From Deltaproteobacteria bacterium (GTDB lineage Bacteria; Desulfobacterota; Binatia; UBA9968; JAJDTQ01): a stretch of DNA of 40,313 nucleotides. Position numbers and translations under genes: made by a program. The DNA lies in contig JAPPNE010000025.1 of NCBI GenBank assembly GCA_028818775.1, forward strand, positions 1-40,313. The letters are read 5' to 3'. Positions 7,434 through 16,198 of this stretch are shown here, in pieces (the first letter of the stretch is position 1; every line of letters begins with the position of its first letter). The notes beneath the pieces are model-generated. The model was not told the origin of the DNA, made no database searches, and saw only the letters and a program-made list of their open reading frames with translations.

Positions 7434-7479
7434 AAGGGAAAAGGCTTGCCCCTCCCGCTTCTTCCCGGCACGGCAAGCC
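7434..7479 (-). terminator. Rho-independent terminator of the autotransporter gene
   Basis: On the minus strand an 8-bp stem (GGCTTGCC with GGCAAGCC, 7472-7479 and 7443-7450) is followed directly by TTTTCCCTT (7442-7434). It lies just after the stop of the minus-strand autotransporter gene at 7487, in the convergent gap with the aldo/keto reductase. The loop is long (21 nt), so efficiency is uncertain. Confidence 0.6.
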
Positions 7480-7486
7480 GCGAGTG

Positions 7487-10033
7487 CTACCAACTTAGGT
7501 GGCCGCTCAGCATGACGCCGTGGTTGGCGCCACCGCGCACCGGATTGCTGTGCATTCCTTCCAGGGTCATCGTGACCGACGACCCCATCTTGAACTGCCC
7601 GCCCAGACTCAGCCGCCGTGACCCTGCGCCGGAGAGCGACACGTCGCTGTAGGGCGTCAGCACCCCCCGGCCGCCCCACGAGGTGCCGAATCCATAGGCG
7701 ATCCGCGCATGGACGCGCCCCGTTTGATCGTCGGCCGCCAGGCCGGTGACCCCGGTGTTCCACAACCGTTGCACGCCGCCCGCTGTCTGGCCCCAGGCCG
7801 GCCGCAGGCTCAGCGCAAACCCAAGACCCGCCTCGCCCGGGTCAAGCCGCACCAACCCGCTCACGCCCCACTCCTCGTAGTCGCCACTATGGGCGAACAG
7901 CATCCGGGCCCGGCCTTCCAGCGTCAGCCCCAATGCCGTGTCGGCAAAGCGCAGCCCGCCCCCGGTCTCGACGCTGCCGCCCGTGTCGCCGTCCCCGCCG
8001 TCGTAGCGCATGCCCACCTCGATGGACGGCGTGAACGTCGCCCCCGAGTCAAGCTTCCGCTCGTGCACCCCTTCCAACATCAGGCGCTGGCGGCTGACAC
8101 TCAACGTCGTGCTCTCAAGAGTCCCGGAGCCGTCGATATCGGCCCACGAGAACGCGGTCTCGCCTTTCAGACGCAGGCTCGTGGTCCCGCCTCCGATCAC
8201 CTCATCGCTGGATACTAGAGGTCCGTTCACCCCGGCCGCCACCATCCGCTGTGTCAGGTCGCTCGCCTGCGTGCCCCCCGAATCGTCGATCGCCACCTCG
8301 CCCCAGCCATACCCCACCGTGGCCCACAGGTTCATGCCCCCCGGGGACTGCCAGCCCACGTACGGGTTGACGCTGGTTACCGTGGTCTCGGACTCGCCCT
8401 TCGCCCGAGAGGCCGAGTAATCCACCGTTCCTCGCGCCCACGCCAACGACAGCCCCGCCAGCAAGTCGTCGCTCAGCCTGGTGTCGACCCCGAGGTTGGC
8501 GCTCAACACGTTGCCATCGTAGTCCATGGTCTCCGGCTTGCCGCCGGAGAAGTTGCGGTAGTCGCCGCCTCCCCAGAAAGCCAAGTTGCCCAGCAGGCCA
8601 CCCGTGCCCATCGCGTTGAGCGGCAGGGTGAAGGACGAACCCGCGAGCAGACGGCCGAGGTCGAACGTGCCGTTCTGCAGCGCCCGCGCGTTCGTCAGGA
8701 GAACATCGGAGAACTTCGAGGTGCCGCCGAGGGTGAATCCCTTGGCCGCCTCGGTGTCGGCGGTCACCCGCTGGATACGGCGGGATACGGCATCAACCGT
8801 GCTGGCGGTCATGGCCCGCATGACCTGGGGCAGCACGGACTTGACGGCCGTGCTCTGGCGCGCGGCGACCACATTGGGTGAGCTCTGGTAAAATCCTGAC
8901 CCGATGATGAAGTCTACGTCTCTTCCGCTTCCCGGGATTTGGCCGGAGAACTGGCGCGCGTAACCCACCTTGGGGATGTCGGCGCTGTCGGTGTCGTCAG
9001 TGGGATCGTCCAGGTAATACTCCACGAAGCCCCCTTCGGGGCTGTCTTTCGCCGCGTCGAGAACTTGCTGTAGAATAAGTTCCCCGGTCACGACGTCTCG
9101 TTGACGCGGTATCAGAGGCCGCAACTCGTATCTGTCCGGATTCGCTCCGTGAAACAGGATTACGTTGGTGGTGAGGTCCAGGACGTAGAGATATACGTTA
9201 CCATGTCTCCAGGGCCCGTTCGGATCCCGCAGAGCGATCCTGGCTTTCGAGGAATCGGCGACGTTACCCGACGTTTGGAGTCGGAGCACGTACTCCCCCG
9301 CTTGCGTGACGAAGGCCTTCAAGGTCTTGCGGTCCACCACGTCCTGCGCCGTAGTGGCCGGGTCGCCATAATCGATTGATTCATCAACCAAGTGAGGGGT
9401 GTCGAGATCGAATCCGACGAGCTGCACGAACGGAACCCTGAAGTTGCCCGACAAATATACGGCGGCATAGCCGGAGGCACCGGGAAAGCCGGGTACGTCG
9501 AATGCGCCACCATTTCCGGATGCGGCTGCACGGAAGGCGGCCAGAGCGGTGACAGGGTCGGTCAGGACGGTCAGGTCGATTCCCAATGCCTGAAGAATCG
9601 CCAGATAAATCCCTTGGTTAAGTTGCCCACCCGACAATGCCATATTCTTTGCGTGAACGAACACCCTGCCGTCGACTGTCAGTGTCACAACGTAGGTAGC
9701 ACCGGAATACCAAAAGCTCCCCTCCTGCCTGAGGAGACAACCGATGTACAACGATGCTTCCGTAGACACGTCTGTCCGTCCGAACTGATCTCTCGCGGCC
9801 AGCGCGAAGTCGTCCAGGAGGCCGGGATCGGCTGCCGCCCCTTGCGCCGTAGTGCTGGGTGCGAGCGCGTCGAAGTCGACGCCGGTCGGCGGGGAGCCAC
9901 AAGGTTGCGCCCAGTCAGGCAACCCATCCGACTGCGCCAAGGCGGAACGGCCATCGGAAAAGACCCCGGCCAATGCGAACAGGCTGACAAAGAGAATCAT
10001 GCATGCCTTGGTGAACAGTTTTCCGGTGTTCAT
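7487..10033 (-). CDS. Autotransporter beta-barrel protein with Cache-like passenger domains
   Basis: An 848-residue secreted protein. Residues 1-34 are a Sec signal peptide ending ALAQ. Two passenger modules follow: about 65-210 (YSGATYVVTLTVDGRVFVHAKN) and about 228-385. The second reads like a single Cache_2 sensor domain: DRKTLKAFVTQAGEYVL, DPNGPWRHGNVYLYVLDL, GGFVEYYLDDP and FIIGSGFYQ. After a helical linker (395-480), residues 481-848 show the alternating aromatic beta-strand pattern of an outer-membrane autotransporter barrel, ending GVMLSGHLSW. Cache domains normally sit in the periplasmic part of chemoreceptors or kinases; as a surface passenger they would bind small molecules outside the cell. 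AGGAG precedes the ATG. A promoter candidate is at 10081-10108 and a terminator at 7434-7479, so it is probably monocistronic. Confidence 0.8.
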   Translation of the reverse strand: MNTGKLFTKACMILFVSLFALAGVFSDGRSALAQSDGLPDWAQPCGSPPTGVDFDALAPSTTAQGAAADPGLLDDFALAARDQFGRTDVSTEASLYIGCLLRQEGSFWYSGATYVVTLTVDGRVFVHAKNMALSGGQLNQGIYLAILQALGIDLTVLTDPVTALAAFRAAASGNGGAFDVPGFPGASGYAAVYLSGNFRVPFVQLVGFDLDTPHLVDESIDYGDPATTAQDVVDRKTLKAFVTQAGEYVLRLQTSGNVADSSKARIALRDPNGPWRHGNVYLYVLDLTTNVILFHGANPDRYELRPLIPRQRDVVTGELILQQVLDAAKDSPEGGFVEYYLDDPTDDTDSADIPKVGYARQFSGQIPGSGRDVDFIIGSGFYQSSPNVVAARQSTAVKSVLPQVMRAMTASTVDAVSRRIQRVTADTEAAKGFTLGGTSKFSDVLLTNARALQNGTFDLGRLLAGSSFTLPLNAMGTGGLLGNLAFWGGGDYRNFSGGKPETMDYDGNVLSANLGVDTRLSDDLLAGLSLAWARGTVDYSASRAKGESETTVTSVNPYVGWQSPGGMNLWATVGYGWGEVAIDDSGGTQASDLTQRMVAAGVNGPLVSSDEVIGGGTTSLRLKGETAFSWADIDGSGTLESTTLSVSRQRLMLEGVHERKLDSGATFTPSIEVGMRYDGGDGDTGGSVETGGGLRFADTALGLTLEGRARMLFAHSGDYEEWGVSGLVRLDPGEAGLGFALSLRPAWGQTAGGVQRLWNTGVTGLAADDQTGRVHARIAYGFGTSWGGRGVLTPYSDVSLSGAGSRRLSLGGQFKMGSSVTMTLEGMHSNPVRGGANHGVMLSGHLSW

Positions 10034-10080
10034 TGGCGGTGCTCCTCGTTGGAATTCCCGAAATAGAAAGTTGCGCTCTC

Positions 10081-10108
10081 GCTATATCACAAGTTCCACT
10101 TCTGGCAA
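10081..10108 (-). promoter_or_regulatory. Candidate promoter of the autotransporter gene
   Basis: Minus strand TTGCCA (10103-10108) and TATAGC (10081-10086) are 16 bases apart, leaving a leader of about 40 bases to the ATG at 10033. This supports separate transcription of the autotransporter from the LLM genes upstream. Sequence match only. Confidence 0.45.
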
Positions 10109-10170
10109 CACAACCAGCCAGGAACCCACGCGGTGCATCAACGGTTGCCAGATGTGATAGCGCCACCGCG

Positions 10171-11184
10171 CTACCGGAACGCCGGCATGACTTCGTGCGC
10201 GAAGAGGCGCATGGACTTCTTCACTTCCTCGTGCGGGAGTCCGCCGAAGTTGAAGTTGTGGGTGAGGGTGTCGAAGTGGTAGTGGCGCGAGGCGTGCTTG
10301 ATGATCTCGATGCACTGCTCCGGCGTGCCGTAGAGGTTGCGGCCGGTTTCCAGCATGCCCTTCCAGTCGTAGACGAAACCCGGTGGAGGCGGCGCCTTGC
10401 GCTGGATCCTTGAGATGGCCTCGTAGCGGTCGATGGCCTTCTCTCCGGTCTCCCGGGCGATCATGGCGTTCTCGTTGACGTAGGTGCGCAGGTGGTACTG
10501 GCAGTGGTAGTCCGCCGGGTCGCGGCCCGTTGCCGCCAAGCCCTCGCGCCAGGCCTGCACCCCCGCGCCCACCTTGTCGGGCGGATGGGGATGGCCGACG
10601 GTCATGATGTGGTAGCCGTTCCGCCCGGCCCACCCCAGTCCCTCCGGCGAGGTACCCGCCACCCAGGTGAGCGGCAGCGGCTGCTGCACGGGCCGGGGGT
10701 AGAGCGTGATCTCCTCGAACTTCCAGAACTCCCCTTCGTGGCTGAAGCGCTCCTGGGTCCACGCCTTGACGATGATGTCATGCGCCTCCTGGTAGCGCGC
10801 CCGTCCTTCCTCCTGCGGCGTCTCGAAGACGCGGTAGTCCAGCGCCGTATTGCCCAGCCCGATGCCGAACTCCAGCCGGCCGCCGGAAATGGCGTCCACC
10901 ATGGCGTAATCCTCGGCCACCTGCAGCGGGTGACGCACGCTCAAGATGGCAATGCACGGACCCAGGCGGATGCGCGACGTACGGGTAGCGGCGGCCGCCA
11001 GCATCACCGCCGGATTGGCGACGAGGCCACCGTAACCCAGGAAGTGGTGCTCGTTGAACATGAAGCACTCGAACCCCAGCTCTTCGGCCAGCTCGATCTG
11101 CTCCAGCATCTGCCGGTAGTAGACCTCGTAGGGCGGGTCCAGGTCCGGAAAGTAGGTGGAGAGGATATTGACGTAGAATCGCAT
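10171..11184 (-). CDS. LLM-class flavin-dependent oxidoreductase, copy A
   Basis: A 337-residue bacterial-luciferase-like TIM-barrel enzyme, expected to use reduced FMN or F420 for monooxygenation or redox of a small organic compound. Typical blocks are LGFECFMFNEHHF near residue 40, ATRTSRIRLGPCIAILSVRHPLQVAEDYAMVDAISGGR (split here as the SRIRLG and AEDYAMVD-SGGR elements), and FGIGLGNT. It resembles copy C (19439-20431) more than copies B or D, both having an MLEQ...GEL/SLGxECFxFxEHHF start. Its start lies 18 bases after the stop of copy B, so the two form an operon. The Shine-Dalgarno is weak. Partner reductase not seen nearby. Confidence 0.88.
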   Translation of the reverse strand: MRFYVNILSTYFPDLDPPYEVYYRQMLEQIELAEELGFECFMFNEHHFLGYGGLVANPAVMLAAAATRTSRIRLGPCIAILSVRHPLQVAEDYAMVDAISGGRLEFGIGLGNTALDYRVFETPQEEGRARYQEAHDIIVKAWTQERFSHEGEFWKFEEITLYPRPVQQPLPLTWVAGTSPEGLGWAGRNGYHIMTVGHPHPPDKVGAGVQAWREGLAATGRDPADYHCQYHLRTYVNENAMIARETGEKAIDRYEAISRIQRKAPPPPGFVYDWKGMLETGRNLYGTPEQCIEIIKHASRHYHFDTLTHNFNFGGLPHEEVKKSMRLFAHEVMPAFR

Positions 11185-11202
11185 AGGCTTGGAGTCACAG
11201 CG

Positions 11203-12198
11203 CTACGCTCCGAACGCCGGCATCACCTTCTCGGCCAAAGCCTCCACGGTCTCCTCGTACACGCGTCGCGCGGGTGTCAGCATGACGCCGCCGACGCCGG
11301 CATCCGCCAACTCCTCCAGGCGCTCGATGCACTCCCTGGGGGTGCCGGCGATGGCGAAGCGGCGCACGAGATAGTCGGTGATCAACGCCGGGTCGGAGCG
11401 TTCTTCCATGGGCTTGGACTGGTCGAAGGCCCCCATGAACTTCCGGATGCTCTCCATCTCTTCCTCGGGCACGGTCTCAAGGGTGGACTGGAAGTTGTGG
11501 TGCGCCCGGTTGGCGAGGCGGCGGCGCACGATTTGGCGCGCCTCGTCGCCGTCGTCCTTGATGCACACCATGCCGCAGGCCAAGGTGGCGATCTCGTCGG
11601 GCGAGCGTCCGGCCTCGGCGGCGCCCTCGGCGATGCGCGTAAGCGCCCAGCTCACCGCGCGGGGCTCCACGCCACTCCCGAGGAAGACGCCGTCGGCCAC
11701 CCGTCCCGCCAGCCGCAGGCCCTTGGGTCCCTCCATGGACAGGTACACGGGCGTCGGCAGCATGCGGTAGTTCACGCTCACGCGGTTGTTCGGGGTCACC
11801 AGCTCGCCGCCCTGGAGGACGTTGCGGATGGTGCGTACGCCCTCCTCGAACTCCTTCAGCCGGGTGGCCCTCCGGCCCATGGCATACACCGGGCCGTCGC
11901 CGGTGCCGAGGCCGAGCACCGCGCGGCCGTCGGAGATGTCGCTCAGGGTCGCGGCCGAGCCCGCCAAAACGGTGGGGTCCTGGTAGACCATGTTGGTGAC
12001 GGCCGTGCCGAGCTTCAAACGATTCGTGGCCACCGCGCAACAGGCCAGGATCTGGAACGGTTCCGGGGTGCTGAGCTGGCTGCACCCGAGGTAGATGCCC
12101 TCGAAGCCGAGCTGCTCCGCGCGCACCACGCGCTCGCGGATCCGCGCCGCTTCCTTCAGGCCGCCGTTGGGACTGTGAAGACTGAACTGCATCTGCAT
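11203..12198 (-). CDS. LLM-class flavin-dependent oxidoreductase, copy B (MER-like)
   Basis: A 331-residue luciferase-like protein. The N-terminus MQMQFSLHSPNGGLKEA leads into LGFEGIYLGCSQLS, followed by TNRLKLGTAVTNMVYQDPTVLA and DGRAVLGLGTGD, the pattern of the F420-dependent methylene-tetrahydromethanopterin-reductase-like branch. A C-terminal GTPRECIERLEELADAGVGGVML closes the barrel. The ATG at 12198 is chosen over further upstream readings because GAAGGGG lies before it and homologous N-termini begin here. It is upstream of copy A in the same operon. The 222-base region between it and the desaturase gene contains no gene. Substrate unknown. Confidence 0.87.
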   Translation of the reverse strand: MQMQFSLHSPNGGLKEAARIRERVVRAEQLGFEGIYLGCSQLSTPEPFQILACCAVATNRLKLGTAVTNMVYQDPTVLAGSAATLSDISDGRAVLGLGTGDGPVYAMGRRATRLKEFEEGVRTIRNVLQGGELVTPNNRVSVNYRMLPTPVYLSMEGPKGLRLAGRVADGVFLGSGVEPRAVSWALTRIAEGAAEAGRSPDEIATLACGMVCIKDDGDEARQIVRRRLANRAHHNFQSTLETVPEEEMESIRKFMGAFDQSKPMEERSDPALITDYLVRRFAIAGTPRECIERLEELADAGVGGVMLTPARRVYEETVEALAEKVMPAFGA

Positions 12199-12420
12199 GG
12201 ATGACCCCTTCCGTTCGAGGCTGTACCTTGCGGATTCCGCCGCACTTTGAAATGCTTCGTCCGATTCCGTGGACGTCGCTGCACGTGCACCGCAGCATAA
12301 CCGCTGGAAAGGACCGGTGCCAAACGGCGTCATCCGGGGCAAGGTGGGTGCAAGATCACTGTTCGGGGACCACCGGAGGACGATCGCGGGACTACGCAGG
12401 GTTTGGACGTCATCCCGCCG

Positions 12421-13353
12421 TCACGCCCCGCCGCGCAGGGCGGCGGCGGTGGCGGCCCGGGTTGCGGCGGTGTATCCGTTGGCCGTGACGGTCAGATGGT
12501 CCCGAAGAACGTCGTGGAACGCCGGCAACCTATGGAACGGCACGGCCGGATAGGCATGGTGCTCGACGTGGAAGGGCATGTTCCAGGCGATGAAGCGCAC
12601 CGGCATCGTCGTCAGAGTCGTGCGCGTGTTATCCAGCATGTTGGGCACGTGCGGGCACCCGGTGTGCTCGGCCAGCAGGTAGATGCGCAGAAAAGGCTCG
12701 CCCAGAAGCACGGGCAAGAGCCACAACCACAACAGCACCGCGTTGCCGAAGAGGATCGAGACACCTGCCGCCACGACGTAGATCGCGAGGAACCACCGGG
12801 CTTCCCGCGCCACCTGGGCGCGGGCCGGTGGCGGAACGAAGGCGTCGCGGTTCAAGCCGGCGGCGTTGACGGCGAGCGTGCGCAACTGGCCGGTCCAATA
12901 GGGACCGCCAGCAAGATGCCAGGCGAGACCGGCCTTCGACCGCGGCAGCGGCCGAGCCAGCTCCGGGTCGCGGACCGGATCATGGGTGTAGCGGTGGTGG
13001 TCCATGTGGAAATGTTGAAACCAGACCGGCGGCAGCAGACGGACGACTCCGGCGCCCCAAGCCGCGGCCGCGTTGAGCCCGGCGCTGCGGAACGGCGTCT
13101 TGTGCACCGCCTCGTGCTGCAGGCAGAACAGGAAGACCAGCAGGATACCGTGAAGCGGCAGCAGGACCGGCCACCCAGGCGCCTCGAACGCGATGAGGGA
13201 ACCGGTCACCCCGAGCGCCCCCAGATGGCCCGAGAGGTGGAGAAGGCCCTTGACATCGGAACGCTGCAGCAGGTCGAGCCGCTGCTCGCGGCTCAACCGT
13301 CCGACGAGTTCGTGATGATCCGGCACTTGGCGCGACGATTCGGCTACGGCCAT
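12421..13353 (-). CDS. Membrane fatty acid desaturase
   Basis: A 310-residue integral membrane diiron desaturase. Three histidine boxes are present: H80-EAV-H84, HMDHH (116-120, followed by RYTHD), and HVEHH near the C-terminus in NMPFHVEHHAYP. Hydrophobic segments lie at about 45-80, 95-112 and 185-225, giving the expected two pairs of membrane spans with the boxes on the cytoplasmic side. The length is near the family norm. The start at 13353 is picked because longer readings run into the divergently transcribed Pht5-like copy 2. It could act on membrane fatty acids, carotenoids or alkyl compounds; there is no neighbour that decides this. Confidence 0.87.
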   Translation of the reverse strand: MAVAESSRQVPDHHELVGRLSREQRLDLLQRSDVKGLLHLSGHLGALGVTGSLIAFEAPGWPVLLPLHGILLVFLFCLQHEAVHKTPFRSAGLNAAAAWGAGVVRLLPPVWFQHFHMDHHRYTHDPVRDPELARPLPRSKAGLAWHLAGGPYWTGQLRTLAVNAAGLNRDAFVPPPARAQVAREARWFLAIYVVAAGVSILFGNAVLLWLWLLPVLLGEPFLRIYLLAEHTGCPHVPNMLDNTRTTLTTMPVRFIAWNMPFHVEHHAYPAVPFHRLPAFHDVLRDHLTVTANGYTAATRAATAAALRGGA

Positions 13354-13441
13354 CGATCCCTGCCCGATGCATCGGCCTTTCGGCGGCGATGCCCCCGATC
13401 CTGAATGGTTTCGTCTTGAACCTACCACGGAGGAAACGACC

Positions 13442-14434
13442 TTGGGAAATCTTTCATTGACCCTGGCCACCGGGCCGTACGACCGCGTCGAAGCCATCGC
13501 CAAGGGCGAGGTACGGCCCGAGGGCATCGACGTCACCTGCCTGCAGATCCAGTCGCCGCCGGAGATCTTCACCCGCATGATGAAGACCCGGGCCTTCGAC
13601 CTGTGCGAGATGTCGCTGTCCACCTATCTCACCCGGCGCGCGCGCGGATCGTTCCCGTTCATCGCGCTGCCGGTGTTCCCGTCGCGGCTCTTCCGCCACG
13701 CGTACGTGTACGTCAACCGCGAACAGGGCATCACCGAACCCGCGGACATCAACGGCAAGCGCGTGGGCGTGCAGGAGTACGGCCAGACCGCGGCCGTGTG
13801 GATCCGTGGCATCCTGCAGCACCGGCACGGCGTCGACCTGTCCAGCATCCGCTGGGTCGAGGGCGGGGTCAACGCGCCGCGGCCGCCGGACGGCGAGGTG
13901 GACCTGAGGCCGTTGGGCGACCTGGATCTCGAGCCGGCCCCGGCGGACAAGTCCATCAACGACCTGCTGGCGGAGGGCGCCATCGCCGCGTATCTCGGTG
14001 CCCGGCAGCCGGATTCGCTGGGCAAGAATCCGGCCGTCGGCAGGCTTTTCCCGGACTACCGCCGGGCCGAACGGGAGTACTTCCAGGCCACCGGCATCTT
14101 TCCCATCATGCACACCATCGTCATGCGCGAGGAGCTTCATGAACGGCACCCGTGGATCGCCGAGAGCATGTTCAAGGCCTTCCAGGCGGCCAAGGCATGG
14201 GTGCTGAAGCACATGAGCTTCACCGGCGCCATGCTGTACATGGTCCCGTGGCTCAACGCCGAGGTGGACGAGATCCGGGAGCTTTTCGGCGGCGACCCCT
14301 ACCCTTACGGGGTGGAGGCCAATCGGGCCAACCTTGAGACGTTCATGCAGTACCTCGTGGAGCAAGGGTTCGTGGCGGAGCCCAGGCCCGCCCTGGAGGA
14401 CCTGTTCACGCCCATCGTGGGGTGGACGGAGTAG
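13442..14434 (+). CDS. 4,5-dihydroxyphthalate decarboxylase-like (Pht5-like) protein, copy 2, TTG start
   Basis: A 330-residue paralogue of the genes at 5313 and 34921. Conserved parts are GNLSLTLATGPYDR, FDLCEMSLSTYL, PVFPSRLFRHAYVYV, INGKRVGVQEYGQTAAVWIRG and DPYPYGVEANRANLETFMQYL. A TTG at 13442 preceded by GGAGG (13429-13433) with an 8-base spacer aligns exactly with the N-termini of the other copies. An in-frame upstream start at 13367 has no such support. It diverges from the desaturase and is followed by a CDO-like cupin and a TRAP transporter on the same strand. If the binding-protein interpretation of this family is right, it could be linked to the same substrate as the transporter. 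Confidence 0.8.
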   Translation: MGNLSLTLATGPYDRVEAIAKGEVRPEGIDVTCLQIQSPPEIFTRMMKTRAFDLCEMSLSTYLTRRARGSFPFIALPVFPSRLFRHAYVYVNREQGITEPADINGKRVGVQEYGQTAAVWIRGILQHRHGVDLSSIRWVEGGVNAPRPPDGEVDLRPLGDLDLEPAPADKSINDLLAEGAIAAYLGARQPDSLGKNPAVGRLFPDYRRAEREYFQATGIFPIMHTIVMREELHERHPWIAESMFKAFQAAKAWVLKHMSFTGAMLYMVPWLNAEVDEIRELFGGDPYPYGVEANRANLETFMQYLVEQGFVAEPRPALEDLFTPIVGWTE

Positions 14435-14435
14435 C

Positions 14436-14465
14436 TTGACACCATCGCAAGGGAAAGCGTAGAAG
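14436..14465 (+). promoter_or_regulatory. Possible promoter ahead of the cupin and TRAP genes
   Basis: TTGACA (14436-14441) is a perfect -35 box directly after the Pht5-like copy 2 stop codon. TAGAAG (14460-14465), 18 bases on, is a weak -10. Transcription from here would cover the cupin at 14529 and possibly the TRAP genes. Confidence 0.35.
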
Positions 14466-14528
14466 GGTTCCATCACTGCGAATTCTCGGGGAAATGTCCC
14501 GAAGTACATTGTCAGGAGGAGTCGTATC

Positions 14529-15032
14529 ATGAGCCATACGTTGGAACAGTTCGCGGCAGAGTGTCATCGCATTCTCAAGGCGGAGCCCGGCCCCGAGGGG
14601 CGCGAGAAGGTGGTCGCGCTGGTCGCAGAGGTCTGCAAGGACGATGAATTCATTGCCGAGCACATCGAGGAGGAGCAGCCGGAGCGGAAGGTGATCTACG
14701 AGGACGAGGAACTCGGCTTCTGCATCCTCGCGCACCACAACAAGGGGGCCAAGGGCAGCAATCCCCACGACCATGGTCCGGCGTGGGCCATCTACGGCCA
14801 GGCCTCGGGCGAGACCGAGATGACCGACTGGGAGAAGATCGAGCCCGCAAGCGACGGGAAGAAGGGCAAGGCCCGCAAGCTGCGCACCTATACCCTCAAG
14901 CGCGGCATGGCCCACCTGTACAACGAAGGGGACCTCCACTCGCCCTGGCGCGCCGACACCACCAAGCTGATCCGCATCGAGGGCAGGAACATGGAGAAGG
15001 TGAAGCGCTACCCCTACGAGGCGATCTCATAA
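14529..15032 (+). CDS. Cupin protein related to cysteine dioxygenase-type enzymes
   Basis: A 167-residue single-domain protein, helical for about 55 residues and then a double-stranded beta-helix. NPHDHGPAWAIYGQASGETEM (PHDHG then GETE) matches the HxH...E iron-binding motif of cysteine or 3-mercaptopropionate dioxygenase-like cupins, and GDLHSPW provides the third histidine. This resembles the predicted metal-dependent enzymes of COG5553. AGGAGGA with a 7-base spacer precedes the ATG. It lies 68 bases upstream of the TRAP binding protein gene and is probably cotranscribed. It may oxidise a thiol or another compound taken up by the transporter; this is an inference from context. Confidence 0.75.
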   Translation: MSHTLEQFAAECHRILKAEPGPEGREKVVALVAEVCKDDEFIAEHIEEEQPERKVIYEDEELGFCILAHHNKGAKGSNPHDHGPAWAIYGQASGETEMTDWEKIEPASDGKKGKARKLRTYTLKRGMAHLYNEGDLHSPWRADTTKLIRIEGRNMEKVKRYPYEAIS

Positions 15033-15099
15033 CCGTATCGTCCGATACGGCACATCCATTCCGGGGAAGCGTTCCCCGGCAGCACACCGGAGGTGACCG

Positions 15100-16116
15100 A
15101 TGCGTATGAAGTCCCTGACGAGAGTCTCGGTGCTGGCTCTGTTGCTCGCCGTCCCCCTGTGGACCATAACCGCCGCCACGCCGGCGGACGCCAAGGAGGT
15201 GGTGATCCGCGCCATCGCGGCGTGGCCGCTGAGCTGCAACTGCGACCTGATGTACAAGAAGTACATTGAGCGCGTAAACGAAAAGGGCAAGGGCGTGGTG
15301 CAGATCCGCCTCCTGGGCGGACCCGAGGTGGCCCCCGCATTCGAGCAGCTTCAGGCCCTGCGCACCGGCATCGCGGACATGACGCACTCGGCGGGCGCGT
15401 ACTACGTGGGCGAGACCATTGAGGCCGCGGCCATGTACCTTATCGCGCCGACCAATCTGAAGCGCTACCTGGAGGCCTTGCGCAACAGCGGCGCCCTCGA
15501 CATCATCAACGAAGCCTACGCCAAGAAGTCCTCCGTCCGCTTCGTCGGCATCACCGTGGGCGGCACCGGTTTCCGCTTCCTCATGGCCAAGCCCATCGAC
15601 AGCCTGGACGGTCTCAAGGGCAAACGCATCCGGGCCTCCGGTGCCCAGGACGCCCGCGCCATCCAGTTTCTCGGAGGGTCGCCGCAGACCATCCCGGCCA
15701 ACGAGCTCTACACGGCGCTCCAGCGCGGCGTCGTGGACGGCGCCTACCGAGCCCCCGACGATGCCTGGAGCTTCGGCGAACGGGACGTCTACAAGGCGAT
15801 GATCGCCACGCCCATCCAACTCTCGCCGGGCGGCATCTATGTCGCAACGCGCGCTTGGGACAAGTGGCCGGATGCCGTGAAGACGTTGCTCACGGACACG
15901 TCCCGCGCGATGGAGGCGGAGGTGCTCAACTACTACCACCAGTCCGACCAGAACTCGATCAAGAAGCTGCAAGCCAACGGCATGAAGATCATCGAAGTGG
16001 ACGACGCGGCGAAGAAGCGCCTTGCCGACGCCCGCAACGCCTACTGGGCGGATCTGCTCAAGCAATCGCCGGACTTCGGAGCGCGGCTCCAGAAGGCCCT
16101 GGCGCCCTACAACTGA
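15100..16116 (+). CDS. dctP: TRAP transporter solute-binding protein DctP
   Basis: A 338-residue periplasmic binding protein with a cleavable signal peptide (about 1-31, ending ATPADA). DctP-family landmarks include the early LGGPEVAPAFEQLQALRTGIADM, the SLDGLKGKRIRASG strand with the family arginine that holds the carboxylate, PANELYTALQRGVVDGAY, and the late VLNYYHQSDQN helix. It captures an organic acid or related carboxylate for sodium-driven uptake by the DctQ-DctM membrane pair encoded downstream. GGAGGTGA precedes the ATG, and a second ATG lies two codons later. The ligand cannot be assigned. Confidence 0.9.
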   Translation: MRMKSLTRVSVLALLLAVPLWTITAATPADAKEVVIRAIAAWPLSCNCDLMYKKYIERVNEKGKGVVQIRLLGGPEVAPAFEQLQALRTGIADMTHSAGAYYVGETIEAAAMYLIAPTNLKRYLEALRNSGALDIINEAYAKKSSVRFVGITVGGTGFRFLMAKPIDSLDGLKGKRIRASGAQDARAIQFLGGSPQTIPANELYTALQRGVVDGAYRAPDDAWSFGERDVYKAMIATPIQLSPGGIYVATRAWDKWPDAVKTLLTDTSRAMEAEVLNYYHQSDQNSIKKLQANGMKIIEVDDAAKKRLADARNAYWADLLKQSPDFGARLQKALAPYN

Positions 16117-16198
16117 TCCGGGCGCACCGGACGTGAACGCGGCGGCCGCCGGTCCGTGTGATGCGACGGACCGGCGGCTGCCGCTCACGACTCACCCC

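Noticed and set aside
10492..12204. 570-codon open frame on the plus strand
   Set aside because: Antisense to two well-supported LLM genes; composition rich in His, Ala, Gly and Val with no domain pattern.
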